64,000 nt of DNA from Coffea arabica. Taxonomy: Eukaryota > Streptophyta > Magnoliopsida > Gentianales > Rubiaceae. Location of the stretch: positions 4,588,001-4,652,000 of the forward strand of contig NC_092329.1 of assembly GCF_036785885.1 (NCBI RefSeq), given 5' to 3'. Position 1 is the stretch's first letter; every line of letters begins with the position of its first letter. Made by a program: the position numbers and the translations under genes. The notes beneath the pieces are model-generated. The model ran no database searches and had not been told where the DNA came from. It saw nothing but the letters and a program-made list of their open reading frames with translations. Positions 39,610 through 51,259 of the stretch are shown piece by piece.

Positions 39610-42600
39610 TCACCATGGACCAGTCTGTGTCCGTCTCAGACAACGCCTTTTGCCTCCACGCTGTTGGTTCATCTCCTCCATGACCTATCCATTAGCAAGT
39701 GATAATTGGAAAAATTAGCTCATGTGGAACATTCTGCTCTCAAATTCAACAGCAGTTACTGAAAATGTTGAAGAGAGGAATTCCAAGATACGTTATATGA
39801 AAATTAGAGTTGGCAGCGGTCGTTGCAATGAAAATAGTTTTTCTAAATAATGCAGTCTTGACCACGGGCATGCAACATTAAAACAGGCATCTTTACTTGC
39901 ACTTCATTGACAAATGGCATTGCTTTTCCAATAAAGCCATGTGCTTGCCTGGTGAGAAATAACATAAACAGGAGTGTAACAGAGAAATCAGCAGTATAGC
40001 TAATCGACAGGAAACTGTGGGTGATTCTGAGCTTATAGAATGTGCAAGTCTAAAAAGGGCATACAATCAGGAGCAACACTACTATTTCACCCCTTCACAG
40101 GGCATACGTGCAAGTGCACATTTGACTTGTCAGGAAAGTAGTTATCGTGCAGTAATAAATGACTCATTTTGTTTCCACAACAAACAATGCAATTATATCC
40201 AAATTGATGCATCCCATGCCTGCTTTTCTAATTCAACTGAACACACTTTTCTTTACACTTATAAGATGAGAACAAACATTTCAAAAAGAAAACAAATCCA
40301 CAGACAAAATCTCAGAAAACCAAGAATATGATGTGACATATTTGATTCAGAAACAATAAGGCATATCAGTAAGCCTAAAACAATGTCAGAAGAACATGTG
40401 CAAGTTACTGAAGGAAGGAAGAAACTTGGTATACCTGATTCTTTTGCATTTCCATTATTTCAGCCTGCAGCATTACTCATACAGTAAGATGACTGGAGAA
40501 CTGAAAACTATATGTCATAGACAAAGAAATGAGTGCAAAAGAGTAGTTATATTGAGTTTACCTGTTTCTTCTGCAATTCTTGGTTATCTTCTTTCAGTTT
40601 TGCAACTTCAGCTTCCAATTCCATGGTATAGGCCTGAATACACAATAAGTCAAAAGATAACATCATCTTTGCCATGGAAACTACAAAAAGATGGTATTGA
40701 AAATCTTCTAATAATCATTTCTGTAAGCTGCTTTTATTCTCTAGTAATCAAACTTATGCAGAATCTTCAAACTTCGTTGTCTCTAATATAACTTAAAGTG
40801 CCAATTGTTCCTATGGTAAATGTTACATTACCTCGTAGTAAACATGATCCTTAACGCTTCTCACGAAGTATAACTTCTCATAATCTTTCATCTCTTGTCA
40901 GATTAGATCACTATCATACCGCATAGGTATCGAATCTTTGATAATTTTGGGGAATTCAACATCTCCATAGAGGACAAAAGAAGTATGTTAATAATCATCA
41001 TAATTCATCAAGGCACAAGAAGAAACTCCTAACCCCTTTTTTTTATTTGTTTTTTGGGGGGGGGGGGGGGGGGGGGGGGGGGTTGGTGGGGTTGGGACCA
41101 AGGACGGGAGAGAATGAATGTGTAAGGGATGGGTAACCAAATTTTATTTCTTTCACCATTTTATTTGGCATATTCTTCTTATTAAATTGTTACATGTAGC
41201 TTTTCAACTTTTTAGACTTGTACTAATCTCTTTGTTCAGCCCTTGTCTCTGTCTTCTTCTTACTTTTTTTTAATTCTTTCCCTTCCCCTACTATACTAAA
41301 CTGGTAGCCTCTTGAGAAGATAAACCTGATCCAATTGGGAATGATACAGATAAAATTTTGCAGACCATATGCCGTGCAATGGTAAACATTAGACATAAAT
41401 TCTCTATTTACCATTTTGGCATTAATGGCTAGTAAAATTCTCAACAGACTAAAAACCTGTTGACTACTAGGAAATCAACAAAACAAGCTAGAACGAGCCA
41501 AAGCAATTTGTAAGTTCAAGGTCACAAGGATCAAATTTGTTGGCGTAATACAACTACAAGATATATTACCTGCTTACGGGCTCGTGATCTTGCTGCTGAC
41601 TCCCTGTTCTTTATCATTCTCCTCTGCCTCCTCTCAACAACCTTCTCCAAAGCACTGCATTTCCTACCCCGTAATCCACCATTGAACACATAAGGGACTG
41701 GAGAGACAGAAGAAGTATCTCCATTGCTCTTCGCAAGCCCATCTGACGAAACTGCTGGAGAGCCAGCAGCAATAGTGACAGCCCCAGCACCTAAATTAAC
41801 CATCCCCACACCTGCACCCTGTAGCGCACCATTTTGAACCAAACTAGCACTCGTTGCCGGATCAGAAAGTCCAACAATCCCACCCCTAACTCCAGGACTA
41901 CCTAACTGAGCGCTATTTGGTATAGCAATGGGAGTGGCATAAGGCAAACCGGGTAGCTTGGGAAATAGAGGCTGGTGCTGTTGTTGTGGCAGTTGTTGAG
42001 TCTGCTGTGTTTGTGTTGCCCCTAACTGTTGCTGTGTAAATCTGACTCCATTTACATTCAACGGCAAATTAGCAGATTCCATAGCCATTTGATTACTACT
42101 CTCCAGCACCCTTCCACTAACCAACCCAGTGTTCCTCTCCGGCTGCTGGTATCCAAACCCAAAAGCCTGATTATTTGCAGTTCGTGACAAATCTCCAAGT
42201 AGTCCAGTAATATTAGGCTTCCCTGCCAATTGAGCATCCTCCCTTACAACACCAGCTCTAAGTAAGAAATCCTCCAGTGTCATCTCCCCTAAAGTCTGTT
42301 GCCTCTGAGGTATAGTTGTAATACCCACACCAGTAGTATCCTTCGCACCAACAGTGAACTCTTTCGATATGTCCCTCCACACCTGATCCACAGTTTTCTG
42401 ACTCAATGTCCTTGGCAATGTTAATGAGCCCTGCCTCTGCAAATGCCCACCAGAAGCACCCACATCCTGACTAGCAGGACCCATAGTCTGGAACTCCTCT
42501 GCACTCCAAATATTCTTTAACAACTCATCCATGTTCATTGAGCCAAAATCTTTCCCAACCCCACCCATAGTGGTCTGAAACTCATCAAAAGTCAACGAAT

Positions 42601-42706
42601 ATACGGACGGCTGCCGTGCCAAGGGAAAGTTCCCTGGCGGCCTTCCTCCCCCACTACCCTCCATTTGCTCATTCCCAAAGTTCTTGAAATTGAAATGACT
42701 CCCCAT
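39610..42706 (-). CDS. ABF/AREB bZIP transcription factor (ABA response)
   Basis: Four minus-strand exons (42706-41570, 40633-40562, 40464-40435, 39684-39610) encode 437 residues. Group A bZIP motifs are all present: C1 RQPSVYSLTFDEFQ from residue 31 (RxxS site for SnRK2), C2 MNMDELLKNIWSAEE from 58, C3 RQGSLTLPRTLSQKTVDQVW from 91, and a further TLEDFLLRAGV at 143-153. There is a Gln-rich linker (about 225-247). The basic region ERRQRRMIKNRESAARSRAR starts at 358, the leucine zipper follows from 380, and C4 RRTQTGPW ends the protein. Such factors bind ABRE (ACGTGGC) and activate ABA, drought and salt genes after SnRK2 phosphorylation. It is closest to ABF2/ABF3/ABF4-type proteins; the exact orthologue is unclear. 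Small exons of 72 and 30 bases are typical of the family. Confidence 0.94.
41056..41082. repeat. 27-G homopolymer in intron 1 of the ABF-like gene
   Basis: An uninterrupted run of 27 G on the plus strand, followed by TTGGTGGGGTTGGG. The gene is on the minus strand, so the transcript carries poly-C and the template strand is G-rich and able to form quadruplexes. Exact length may be an assembly estimate. Confidence 0.85.
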
Positions 42707-42724
42707 TTCACTAAATATATCTAC

Positions 42725-43388
42725 CTAACAATGCCCCAATTCTACTCCTAAGCTCACTGTAATATGGAATCACAAAAAATCCAATCAGATCAAATTGATT
42801 CCCTTCTATCTCTCGAATGGACCATATCGAATACCCTTTCATAACATATCATACATATGAATGATTGAACTAGCAAACAAAGCTTTACATGATCAAACTA
42901 AATATAGAACTTCAGACCAAAACTGCAGAACAACACAGAACTAAAGATAACCCAAAATTTCTACTGCAATCGCACTTTCCTTCACAAGAACACTCCAAAT
43001 TTACATCAGAACATGAATTTCAAGACATATGACACAGTATAAACAGAAGGAAAAAAAAAATATGAACTTCATCCCTCGAACATCATAACCTTTATGCCAA
43101 ACGCACTTCTACCACTGACTTTCAACAACCCCAACAAAAATTCAACTCCAGGAACAACTGATAATGACAACAAAAGGCAACAAAATATTGAGATATAGCT
43201 AGAAACAATTACGCGTCATCTGAAAGGTCGGAACTTTCTTTAAGTAAGTAAAGCAATCAGCAGATAAGCAGAAGTATATGAAGACGATAAAAACAGGGAG
43301 AAATTTGCTAGAGACAGAGAGACATTAGGAGGAGTATAAGAATCCGCGTTTCATTTTTTTTGGTTTAAATTTAACGTTGTCTGTTTAC
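42725..43388 (-). other. Predicted 5'UTR intron of the ABF-like gene
   Basis: On the minus strand a donor CCCAG|GTAAAC ends at 43389 and an acceptor TTGTTAG|GTAG lies 18 bases before the ATG. The span has no coding content. A leader intron at this position is common in ABF genes, and the leader exon would lie at about 43389-43520. Inferred from splice signals only. Confidence 0.5.
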
Positions 43389-43576
43389 CTGGGAGTTATA
43401 CAACAATTTCGGGGACATAATTTTTTTTGGCTGCGATGGGTCTTAGTTAGCGACAAGTGTCTGTCTAGGAGATCTCAAGAGGGGATGAAACTTGAAAGAG
43501 AGAGGGCTGAGGAGCTCCAGTGTTTTATCGTGGGAAAAATTTTAAAATAATGGAAGGTGGGGCCTACTTGGGGATG

Positions 43577-43586
43577 ACACGTGGGC
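43577..43586 (-). promoter_or_regulatory. ABRE/G-box upstream of the ABF-like gene
   Basis: GCCCACGTGT on the minus strand contains the CACGTG core and the ACGTGGGC form of the ABA-responsive element. It lies about 870 bp before the ATG, but probably within 100-200 bp of the transcription start if the leader intron is real. Confidence 0.55.
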
Positions 43587-43589
43587 CAA

Positions 43590-44890
43590 TGGTAAGTTGA
43601 TGGGGTAGGAAAAAGTTTGGTGTGATGGGCGAACAAATCATTGTGTGCTAAGTGGGAGAATCTGGACCGTCCACGTCTCTCGATTATGGATGGGCACGAT
43701 GGGTATGACTGCCTGTGTCAGAGTAGTGGGACACGAGCAGGACAATGATGCCCTTCAATGAAATGTGGATGCCACCATGTTCCAGGACACGAATTCTTGG
43801 TGCATTGTTTGGTAAAACTACCAAAACGACATTTTTTCTTTGAAAAAAAAAAAAAATACATTATTATTATTTTTTTTTTGGGTAAGATAGAATCCTTTTT
43901 ATAAGAAAAACTCTCCTTTATAAGATGCTGATTTGGCACTCGAGTATTGCAATTTTTTTTATCAAAAAATTTTCTGTAAACACATTTCTCAATCATTTTT
44001 TATCATCCAATTTCCAGCGCTTTTCAAAACATACCATGTCAAACGAAAGGTTTGAATATTACCACAAAAAAGAAAACGAGACATTTGAACGTATGATATT
44101 TCAATTTGAAAATAGTAATGTGAATTTGAATTTTTTATGGAGAGAAAAATTCATCACATACTACTACACAAAGAAAGTACATGTAGTAAGTTTGACTTTT
44201 CACGCCTGCAATGGAGATATTTTAAAATATGAGGGTTGAATTTTTTGAAAAATAAAAATTAATTAGAAAAAAAAAATGTGAATGCAAAAGAAAATAAGAA
44301 TAATAATAATTAGTGTGTATACTCGTACGATGGAGTGGATGCTGTTTAAACGCGTCAACGGGAGAGTCCGTTAGAAAAATTCTCTAAAATATCTTAAATG
44401 GTCAGAAGTAGTGGCTACGGTAGATCGTTTCGAGCCGGCATAATTTTCTGAAAGATTGGAGCTCAAGGGTTAGGAATTGGAGAAGTGGGCTACTCTTTCT
44501 GGGTAGGTTTGGCGCTTCATTACTGGCTTAAAGACTAGTCATGCTTTAGCCCTCAGGGCTATAGCATTCGGTATTGCACGCTCGAGTTCTTTCTAATTCT
44601 AATTCTACCCACCCAAAGTCCTATTTATAGGTCAGGGAAGTTAATCGTGGCTGCAGATTGTGGCTGAGGATGAATAATGAATTATTATTCTGTACATATG
44701 GATGAGTGGCAAATACAAAGATCACTATAGCTAATCCAAAGTGGTAATAAACGTAATTGTCATCTCCTCCTTAAAAATGCTAAAAAGCGTAAAAGCAAAG
44801 ATTTATCCATTAGACTAGACAGGCCGACACTAGTACAATTTCTTCACCTAACAGAGAAACTACTACTGTAACTCATGAGAAGTCAGACAG
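43590..44890. other. Upstream spacer of the ABF-like gene
   Basis: AT-rich DNA with A/T homopolymers (about 43845, 43870) and no supported gene. A 104-codon frame at 43925-44239 is low-complexity and has no recognisable domain. Confidence 0.35.
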
Positions 44891-44901
44891 TTCATGACGT
44901 T

Positions 44902-45203
44902 TTTTTTTTTTTGGTTGAAAAAAATTCCAAATTTTGATATGCGAACAATTTTAATCGCCGAACTTTAGATAAAAATACATTTGATACCCAAACTTTAATA
45001 TTTGAACACATTTAGTAACCTTAGTGATTTTTTTTTTTTCAAATTACGATTTGAAAGAGTCGCGTGATAGTCATATATTTGACAAATAGTGTATAAAATA
45101 GTTGTCGGACATGCGGCTATCACATGACTCTTTCCGATAACATCCTAGAAAAAAAATCGTCAAAGGTACTAAATGTGCTCAAATATTGAAAGTTTGGGGA
45201 GAA
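44902..45203. mobile_element. Fold-back MITE with 11-bp target duplication
   Basis: The insert is flanked by TTCATGACGTT on both sides (44891-44901 and 45204-45214). Positions 44987-45198 form a near-complete palindrome: CCCAAACTTTAATATTTGAA on the left is mirrored by CCCAAACTTTCAATATTTGA on the minus-strand right. An inner pair GAAAGAGTCGCGTGATAG / GAAAGAGTCATGTGATAG lies closer to the centre. The transcript would fold into one long hairpin. Confidence 0.75.
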
Positions 45204-45214
45204 TTCATGACGTT

Positions 45215-47140
45215 ATTCTTGTCCTTGTGCCCTCCTTATATTGAACTACTTTTAGGAACAGAAGAAGCTGTATCTGTATCAAAAGGAAAGAGATTAAAAG
45301 GGAAAATTTAACCTAGTAATAAACGAATTTACTTACTTGGTGATGATATTTAGAAGACTCCGGTTGAAAATTTTCGATATGTACCATTGGAATACGCCTC
45401 AAAGATCATCACTACTTCCGAGTTCCGACCCTCTCTATCTTTTTTTTTATTATTATTAAATTCGTCGTCTGATACAAATTTCTACACTTTTTTGTATGGT
45501 TGCTTGCTTGCGTGTCAATTACACCGATGTGTTTGTCAAAAGCAAATGAAAATTCTCAATGTGTGTGGACAGTTGACTTTTGAAGGAACAAAAACTTGTA
45601 GAAATAAGAACACGCCTTTGTTGTTAGGACTGAGAGAGTTGGATAATTTTCTGATAGGTTCTTTTCATTGGACTGGGTCAACACCAATTAGTGGGGAATG
45701 CCTATTGCCTTGCATGCTCAGCTGGTATAGAAAACCGAAATGAATACGGCATTATTAAGATTTTGCACAAGTCTTAATAATGCCGACTCCTTAAATAATG
45801 GAGCAGCATAGCATTTCTTCAAATTAAAGAATAATAACAGTTCCAAACGGGAAAAGCTGTCACATGAATCAAAGTTCTTTTTTCCCACTCTATCTGATAT
45901 TCTTAAATAATACTGTCCGCTAATTCATTCATTCTTTTTTTTCCCACTCTATCTGATATGATATGATATGATGATAATTTTAGTCATTTCAATTTTCATA
46001 AAGATGAATGAACACAACTAACACGCAAGCACCTTGCATGATTGGCGATCCACCCCATAAAATAATACACACTAGTCTATAATAGTGAGGAAGCGTTATG
46101 ACTTTGGGCTGGACTGCTTCTTCAATGATGAAGGTTCCACTAAATCATGGGATAAGATGGGAGGGATTTACTCAATCTGAAAAATTGGACAATTATACGT
46201 AGGTTAGCTGATTGACAACGAACGGACGACAGATTGAGGAGGACGAAAGGATAAAGAGGCTTTGACATTTTAGTCCACTCTTCTGCTTTTGAAAATGGAT
46301 AGTATGAGGACGAGCGCATTGGACCCTCTGCCCTAGATTACCGACACGTTCCAAAATGACGCGCTTTTCGCTTTTCCAGTGAGAAGTGAGAACTGCATCT
46401 TATAGTGTTGTGGATGGACGGTTACAAAAGGAGGCAGACAGTTAAAATCGCCAAAAAAAAAAAATAGTACTAATAAAAATTGATGTTAAATGATTTATGA
46501 TAATAGTGCAGCACTTAAATTTATTGCATGATATGTGTGTGTGTGTATATATATATAATTAATTCCATGATTTTTTTTGGGAGGGGGGTAAGATTTATGA
46601 AGATGTTTTACTTAAGGGGCATGCTCATATTTTTGTAAAATATTTGGGGCATGAAAGATAATATTCACAAGGATGTAAATGAAAACATTTAGAATCTTAA
46701 AGGGATATAAAAGGACTTTTACAGTCTTGGGTGGGTAGGGGAAGAGGGGCGAAACCTAAATTTTAGAAAGATATATGTGAAACATTTTCACAATTATTTA
46801 GAGGACGTAGAAGAACTTCTGAAATCTTGGAGGTAGGTGCTCTTTCCAACCCATCCGCCCTCCCCTCTTGCATCCACTAGTTTATACAAGTATTTCCCGG
46901 AAAGGAAAGTGGGATCAAGAATGTAAGAATAATTGTCATATGGATAATGTCAATACTGGTGGCTTAATTCTCGATAGATATCATCTATCATGAAGAGTAT
47001 TTGACATGCCTTACAACCTACTAAATTATGCCGCAATTACTGAAGCAAAACATGCAGTTGATCGCTAATGCAATGAAGTAATTCATCAGTGGAATTTTTT
47101 TTTTTTTTTTTTTTTGTTTTGGGTGGGGAGTGGTTTGGAT
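45215..47140. other. Gene-free spacer
   Basis: It holds a GT/TA microsatellite (about 46533-46557) and a long T run (about 47097-47115). The frame at 45387-45743 (118 codons) has no recognisable family, signal or homologous pattern, and I do not call it a gene. Confidence 0.4.
46533..46557. repeat. (GT)n(AT)n compound microsatellite
   Basis: About seven TG/GT units followed by AT units, directly visible. Confidence 0.85.
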
Positions 47141-47415
47141 TAGGGATGCAAACAAATCGACTCGAGTTTCAACTTAATTTTATAAAGGTCGAACTCGAGC
47201 TCGTAAGAATAAAATAATAATATTTCTTAATAAATAACAAAATATTAAGAATATATATGTAATTTTACTATTAAAATTAAATATATATAAAATCGAATCA
47301 ACTCGCGAGCTAATAAGTTGAATATTTTTGAATTCAAATTTGACTTAATCAGCTCGAACTCGATGTTGATCGAGTTCAAACTAATCGATCGCGATTCGAT
47401 TCGTTTGCAACCTTA
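47141..47415. mobile_element. hAT-like MITE, 275 bp
   Basis: Left end TAGGGATGCAAACAAATCGA; minus-strand right end TAAGGTTGCAAACGAATCGA (17 of 20 match). Subterminal 'CTCGAGTT' and 'CGAACTCGA' words repeat. The 8-bp flanks are poorly conserved (GTTTGGAT, ATTTACAG), so the insertion is old or the ends are slightly different. Confidence 0.6.
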
Positions 47416-49164
47416 ATTTACAGTTGAACATTTTTTTTTTCTTGACTTTGCATATTCACAAAGTTCAAATTTCGCGTGCTGCATCTTGATGATAAGTTAG
47501 CCATCTTCCAATCCATCTAACCATCTCCTCTTACCTCCACGTTGCTGAAGCTTAAAAGCGATGTTGGATTTTGGAGCAAGAAATCTTGAACGAGGAGATG
47601 CATCAAGCCTTCTCTTTTGCCGATGAACCAAAGCGCGTGAATTTGGCTGAAGCAGGGTGTAATTCAGTGGCATCATCAGCCTTCGATGGAGAATTATTAC
47701 CTTGGGATGGAATGGACCGTTCAAATGCTGATAATTGCTGTATAGGATGCTTGCCCACGTGTTATAAGATTACTTAATGCTACTCCCAGCAGAAGAAACT
47801 GCATTGATGAATTCTTGTTTTGTTTAATCAAAACAATCAATCTCTATCATCAGTCAGTCATCCCTGTGCATTTCAACAAAACAAAAAGGATTATGTACCA
47901 GAAACGGAAAAAGATAGAAGAGGTCGGTCGGGCCTTTATCAAAATTACCCGCTGCACAGGAATGTCACTTTACGAAATAATAAATAAAAAGCACCCAAAA
48001 TGCCACACGGCACCACCAAACTGTTGCCACTTTGATTAGTCCCACCTCTCCTAATCCAATTATTTTATGCTGTGGTTCCGATGCCCTTTAACTACCAACG
48101 GCCCAGAAAACTTACCTTTCCTCTCAACAGTTAGGAACCTGATGTTGATACTCATCATCACTCTCCTCTACAACGGCCCAGAAAACCCCCTTTAATTTTT
48201 TCTTCTGGTTCCTTTCATCACTTATTGTTAGACCAAGATGTCCCTGTCCTCCATCCCATCGTCCACCTGCAATTTCGATTCAAACTCTTCCACCGTCCAA
48301 TCAGTCCAAAATTCCATCCTAACCTCTGAAACGGTATAGCGTAGTTATCGTACATGATAACAGTAGTAGCGTTGCTGTTGCATGAATTTCACTGTTGCTA
48401 ATCGCATCTCTTCAAATAAGGGAAGGTGAATTTTTCCTCATCTGTTTAGGTGTCCAGGTGTCAAACATGAAAGATTCAACTTGATAGCATGCCGTCAGTA
48501 TTGAATATGTGTAATTAATAATATTAATAATTTAATGGGACGTGAAATATCTTGACCATTTACCAGTAGTGGATTTTGGTTGGCATGGTACCTAGTTACC
48601 CCGACAATGTTCAGTCTACGGCTGTAGCAACCGATAGTACAGCTATGGAAGTCAGTACAACCGGCTGGTTCTTCATTAGCCTAGGTGCATTTAAACCGGA
48701 CTCGGGTGCAACCGTCCCTGACAAATTTTCTCTTCATCAACAGCGCGTAACTTCTTTTGTTCACCGTGTAACTTTTTTTCCACAGGTTGTATTTTCACAA
48801 CAGATAGTGATGGGTCTCACACTTGGCGCGGAAATCGAATTACCACTTGTTATCTGAGCCGCACATTTTTTTTAGGTCCAATCTGGACCATGAACCGTGC
48901 AGGGACGGTCATACCCAAATCCATTTAAACGGTAGCAGACAGCCTATGTTCTCAGTAAATTCTGAGAAATTGATTTTCACAGCCGCCCTCTAGGGGCAGT
49001 TAGATACTTAGATATATGTAAACGTGGCTCCGTGTTTGGATTGATCATTTTTTTCAAAATTAATAAGTTTTACAAATGTAATGCTACGACAATACACAAT
49101 GACTTAAAAAACATCTTATTCATACAATTAATGTATCAAAAATTTCAAAAAATTTCATATACAT
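47416..49164. other. Gene-free spacer with a weak open frame
   Basis: A plus frame from about 47560 to 47777 reads as plausible protein (it includes GELLPWDGMDRS) but matches no family I know. No exon partners were found. It could be a gene fragment. The rest of the stretch shows nothing. Confidence 0.3.
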
Positions 49165-49540
49165 TGCTATGGTAAAATTTTTCAAAAACACCCTTAAAAA
49201 CAGCTAATCCAAACGAAGATTAATTTGATCGAGATCTTTTATTTATAATTTCTCCTATCTTATCATCCAATCTAATCATTTTTCAAGAGTCGATAGATAC
49301 TAATTAACTAAGCACCATCAATTCTTCTCACAGCCCATCAATTTCTCTTATTTACACCGCTACGTAGTAAAATTTTTCAAAAACATCCTTAAAAATAGTT
49401 AATTCAAACGGAGATTAATTTGTGTCGATATCTCTTACTTACAATTTTTTCCATCTTATCATCCAATCTAATCATTTTTCAGGAGCAGTTAGATACTAGT
49501 AATTAACTAAGCACGATCAATTTTTCTCACGGCCCACTGC
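49165..49540. repeat. Diverged tandem duplication, about 194-bp unit
   Basis: Unit 1 starts at 49165 and unit 2 at 49359. Both contain GTAAAATTTTTCAAAAACA, CGxAGATTAATTTG, TCTTATCATCCAATCTAATC, ATTTTTCAxGAG, TTAACTAAGCAC and GGCCCA/AGCCCA in the same order, with scattered substitutions. Confidence 0.85.
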
Positions 49541-50857
49541 TACCTACCTGTGGTTTCTTCTCTATGATCATCTAATGAGCGCATAGACATAGCCAATCTG
49601 AAATCGGCTTATCAGGCTTAGAAGCCTTTGGTTATGCCCAGACATAGTGTTATGATAAGAAAAGGGCAGGAACATTTTGTATGCTTTAAGCGAAGACAGT
49701 TGAAGATGGAGTGCCATTAACATTATTGTTAAGAAATACTACTACTATATGTAAAATACAAAGGCAAAGGAACACGTTTTCCTTCCAAATATGAAATCCA
49801 AACATTCTTTAGAAAAATCTTTAAATCTATAATTAGATATAATTATTCCAACTTAAATTTATAGACAAACCCTACCACCATTACCATTACTTCTAGAACT
49901 CAGGAAAGGAGACAAATATGCTAGGAGTTGGTGTGATTAATGCATTGGTGAGCTCATGTGCACGAACATGGATGTCGCCGTCCGGATTCAATATATGACT
50001 GCCGGGATCACGTTGGTGGTCTCTCATTCACGAAGCACTTTTCGCAATTTTACTTGTTTTTATTTTCTGCTTAAAATATCTGGAGACGGTGGACACATGT
50101 ACGTTAGGGATAACAGAACTGCTAAAGTGGAGCATCAAAATTCAAAAGTTATAATCAGGATCTAGCTTTCTTCGCTTTGATCATGTGGATTGGATTGTCC
50201 ACAGCCAAGAAAAGTAATAGTAGTAAAAGGAAATGCTAATGAATCAGTAACTGGTTCCGTAAAAAGAAATTCCAAGAACCAACCAGATGAGGACACCAAT
50301 ATGGATGATGATATAACCATATTGTCAGCATTCGATACTGTTGATTGACTCTCTCCATTATTTACTAGTATTCAATAATCTGACCTTCCATGCATTGATA
50401 AACTAAAGCAATTATACGTTTGGAAATGCTGGCCGGACTTCCATTTTTACAAGATTATGAAAAAATAAAATAGAAACAAAAAAATTCTCCAAGAAAAATT
50501 TCTCTAATCCTCCCAGAAACAGAAGGGTAATGCCAGAAACAAAGAAAAAGCAACTTGCTAAAATCATGCAAGCAGAAACAAGCCAAGGCATGAACTTTTA
50601 AGTCGAACAACTTATAATTTTAGTTCCCTTGTAAAAATAGTGATCAAGATATCATCATCACGAGATGTCTTAAAGTAGGACTAAGAATGAGCAAGCAAGA
50701 AATTTTGACAAGAAATAAGTCCCATTTTACACTTTACCCAAGATCCATTATCATGTGTTTGGGCTGCTGATACCCACGTCAACTTTATTCCTCTCACTGA
50801 AAGAATGAGAGTAAAGAGAATCCAAGCATATTTTAACTAAACTCCGAGAGATGCTCA

Positions 50858-50927
50858 AAAGCAGTGAACGGATTTTCCTTTCTTTTTTTTTTTTTTTTTT
50901 TTTTTGAGGGAAAGCAGTGAACAGATT
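50858..50927. repeat. Poly-T insertion between 17-bp direct repeats
   Basis: AAAGCAGTGAACGGATT (50858-50874) and AAAGCAGTGAACAGATT (50911-50927) differ at one base. They flank a 36-base insert made almost only of T, ending GAGGG. Confidence 0.8.
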
Positions 50928-51207
50928 CAATGCAACAGAGTATCAACCAAAGAACGATATCTCTTGTTTTTAAAACCATGAATAACATTCCTTTACTGGT
51001 TTCCTTGACCATCATTCTTCTTATACAATGAAGGGCTACTGAAATAATAATAATGGTTGTTGACTGCTGCCGGGAAAAAAACTTCCCTTGATTTTGGACG
51101 ATCGTTTTCTCTAAATGAGCAGATACCATTTTATTTTTCCCTATTGTCATAATTGAGTTTATTAACAACTTGTCTCTTTAAATAAAGAAATTAGAAACAC
51201 CACTACC

Positions 51208-51259
51208 AACTGAAGAACCTTTTTTTTTTTCCTTTTTGAAGGAAAACTAACTGAAGAAC
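51208..51259. repeat. Short T-rich insertion between 11-bp direct repeats
   Basis: AACTGAAGAAC occurs at 51208-51218 and 51249-51259 around a 30-base T-rich insert. Confidence 0.65.

Noticed and set aside
40017-40791. Open frames of 104 and 131 codons inside the ABF-like gene
   Set aside because: They lie in introns or antisense to the small zipper exons, which are fully explained by the minus-strand bZIP model.
45387-45743. 118-codon open frame on the plus strand
   Set aside because: No recognisable domain or exon partners, and local composition matches the spacer. It is probably a chance frame.
47497-47777. Overlapping frames on both strands that read like protein
   Set aside because: No known family, no splice partners and no start context. 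Kept only as a possible fragment in the spacer note.
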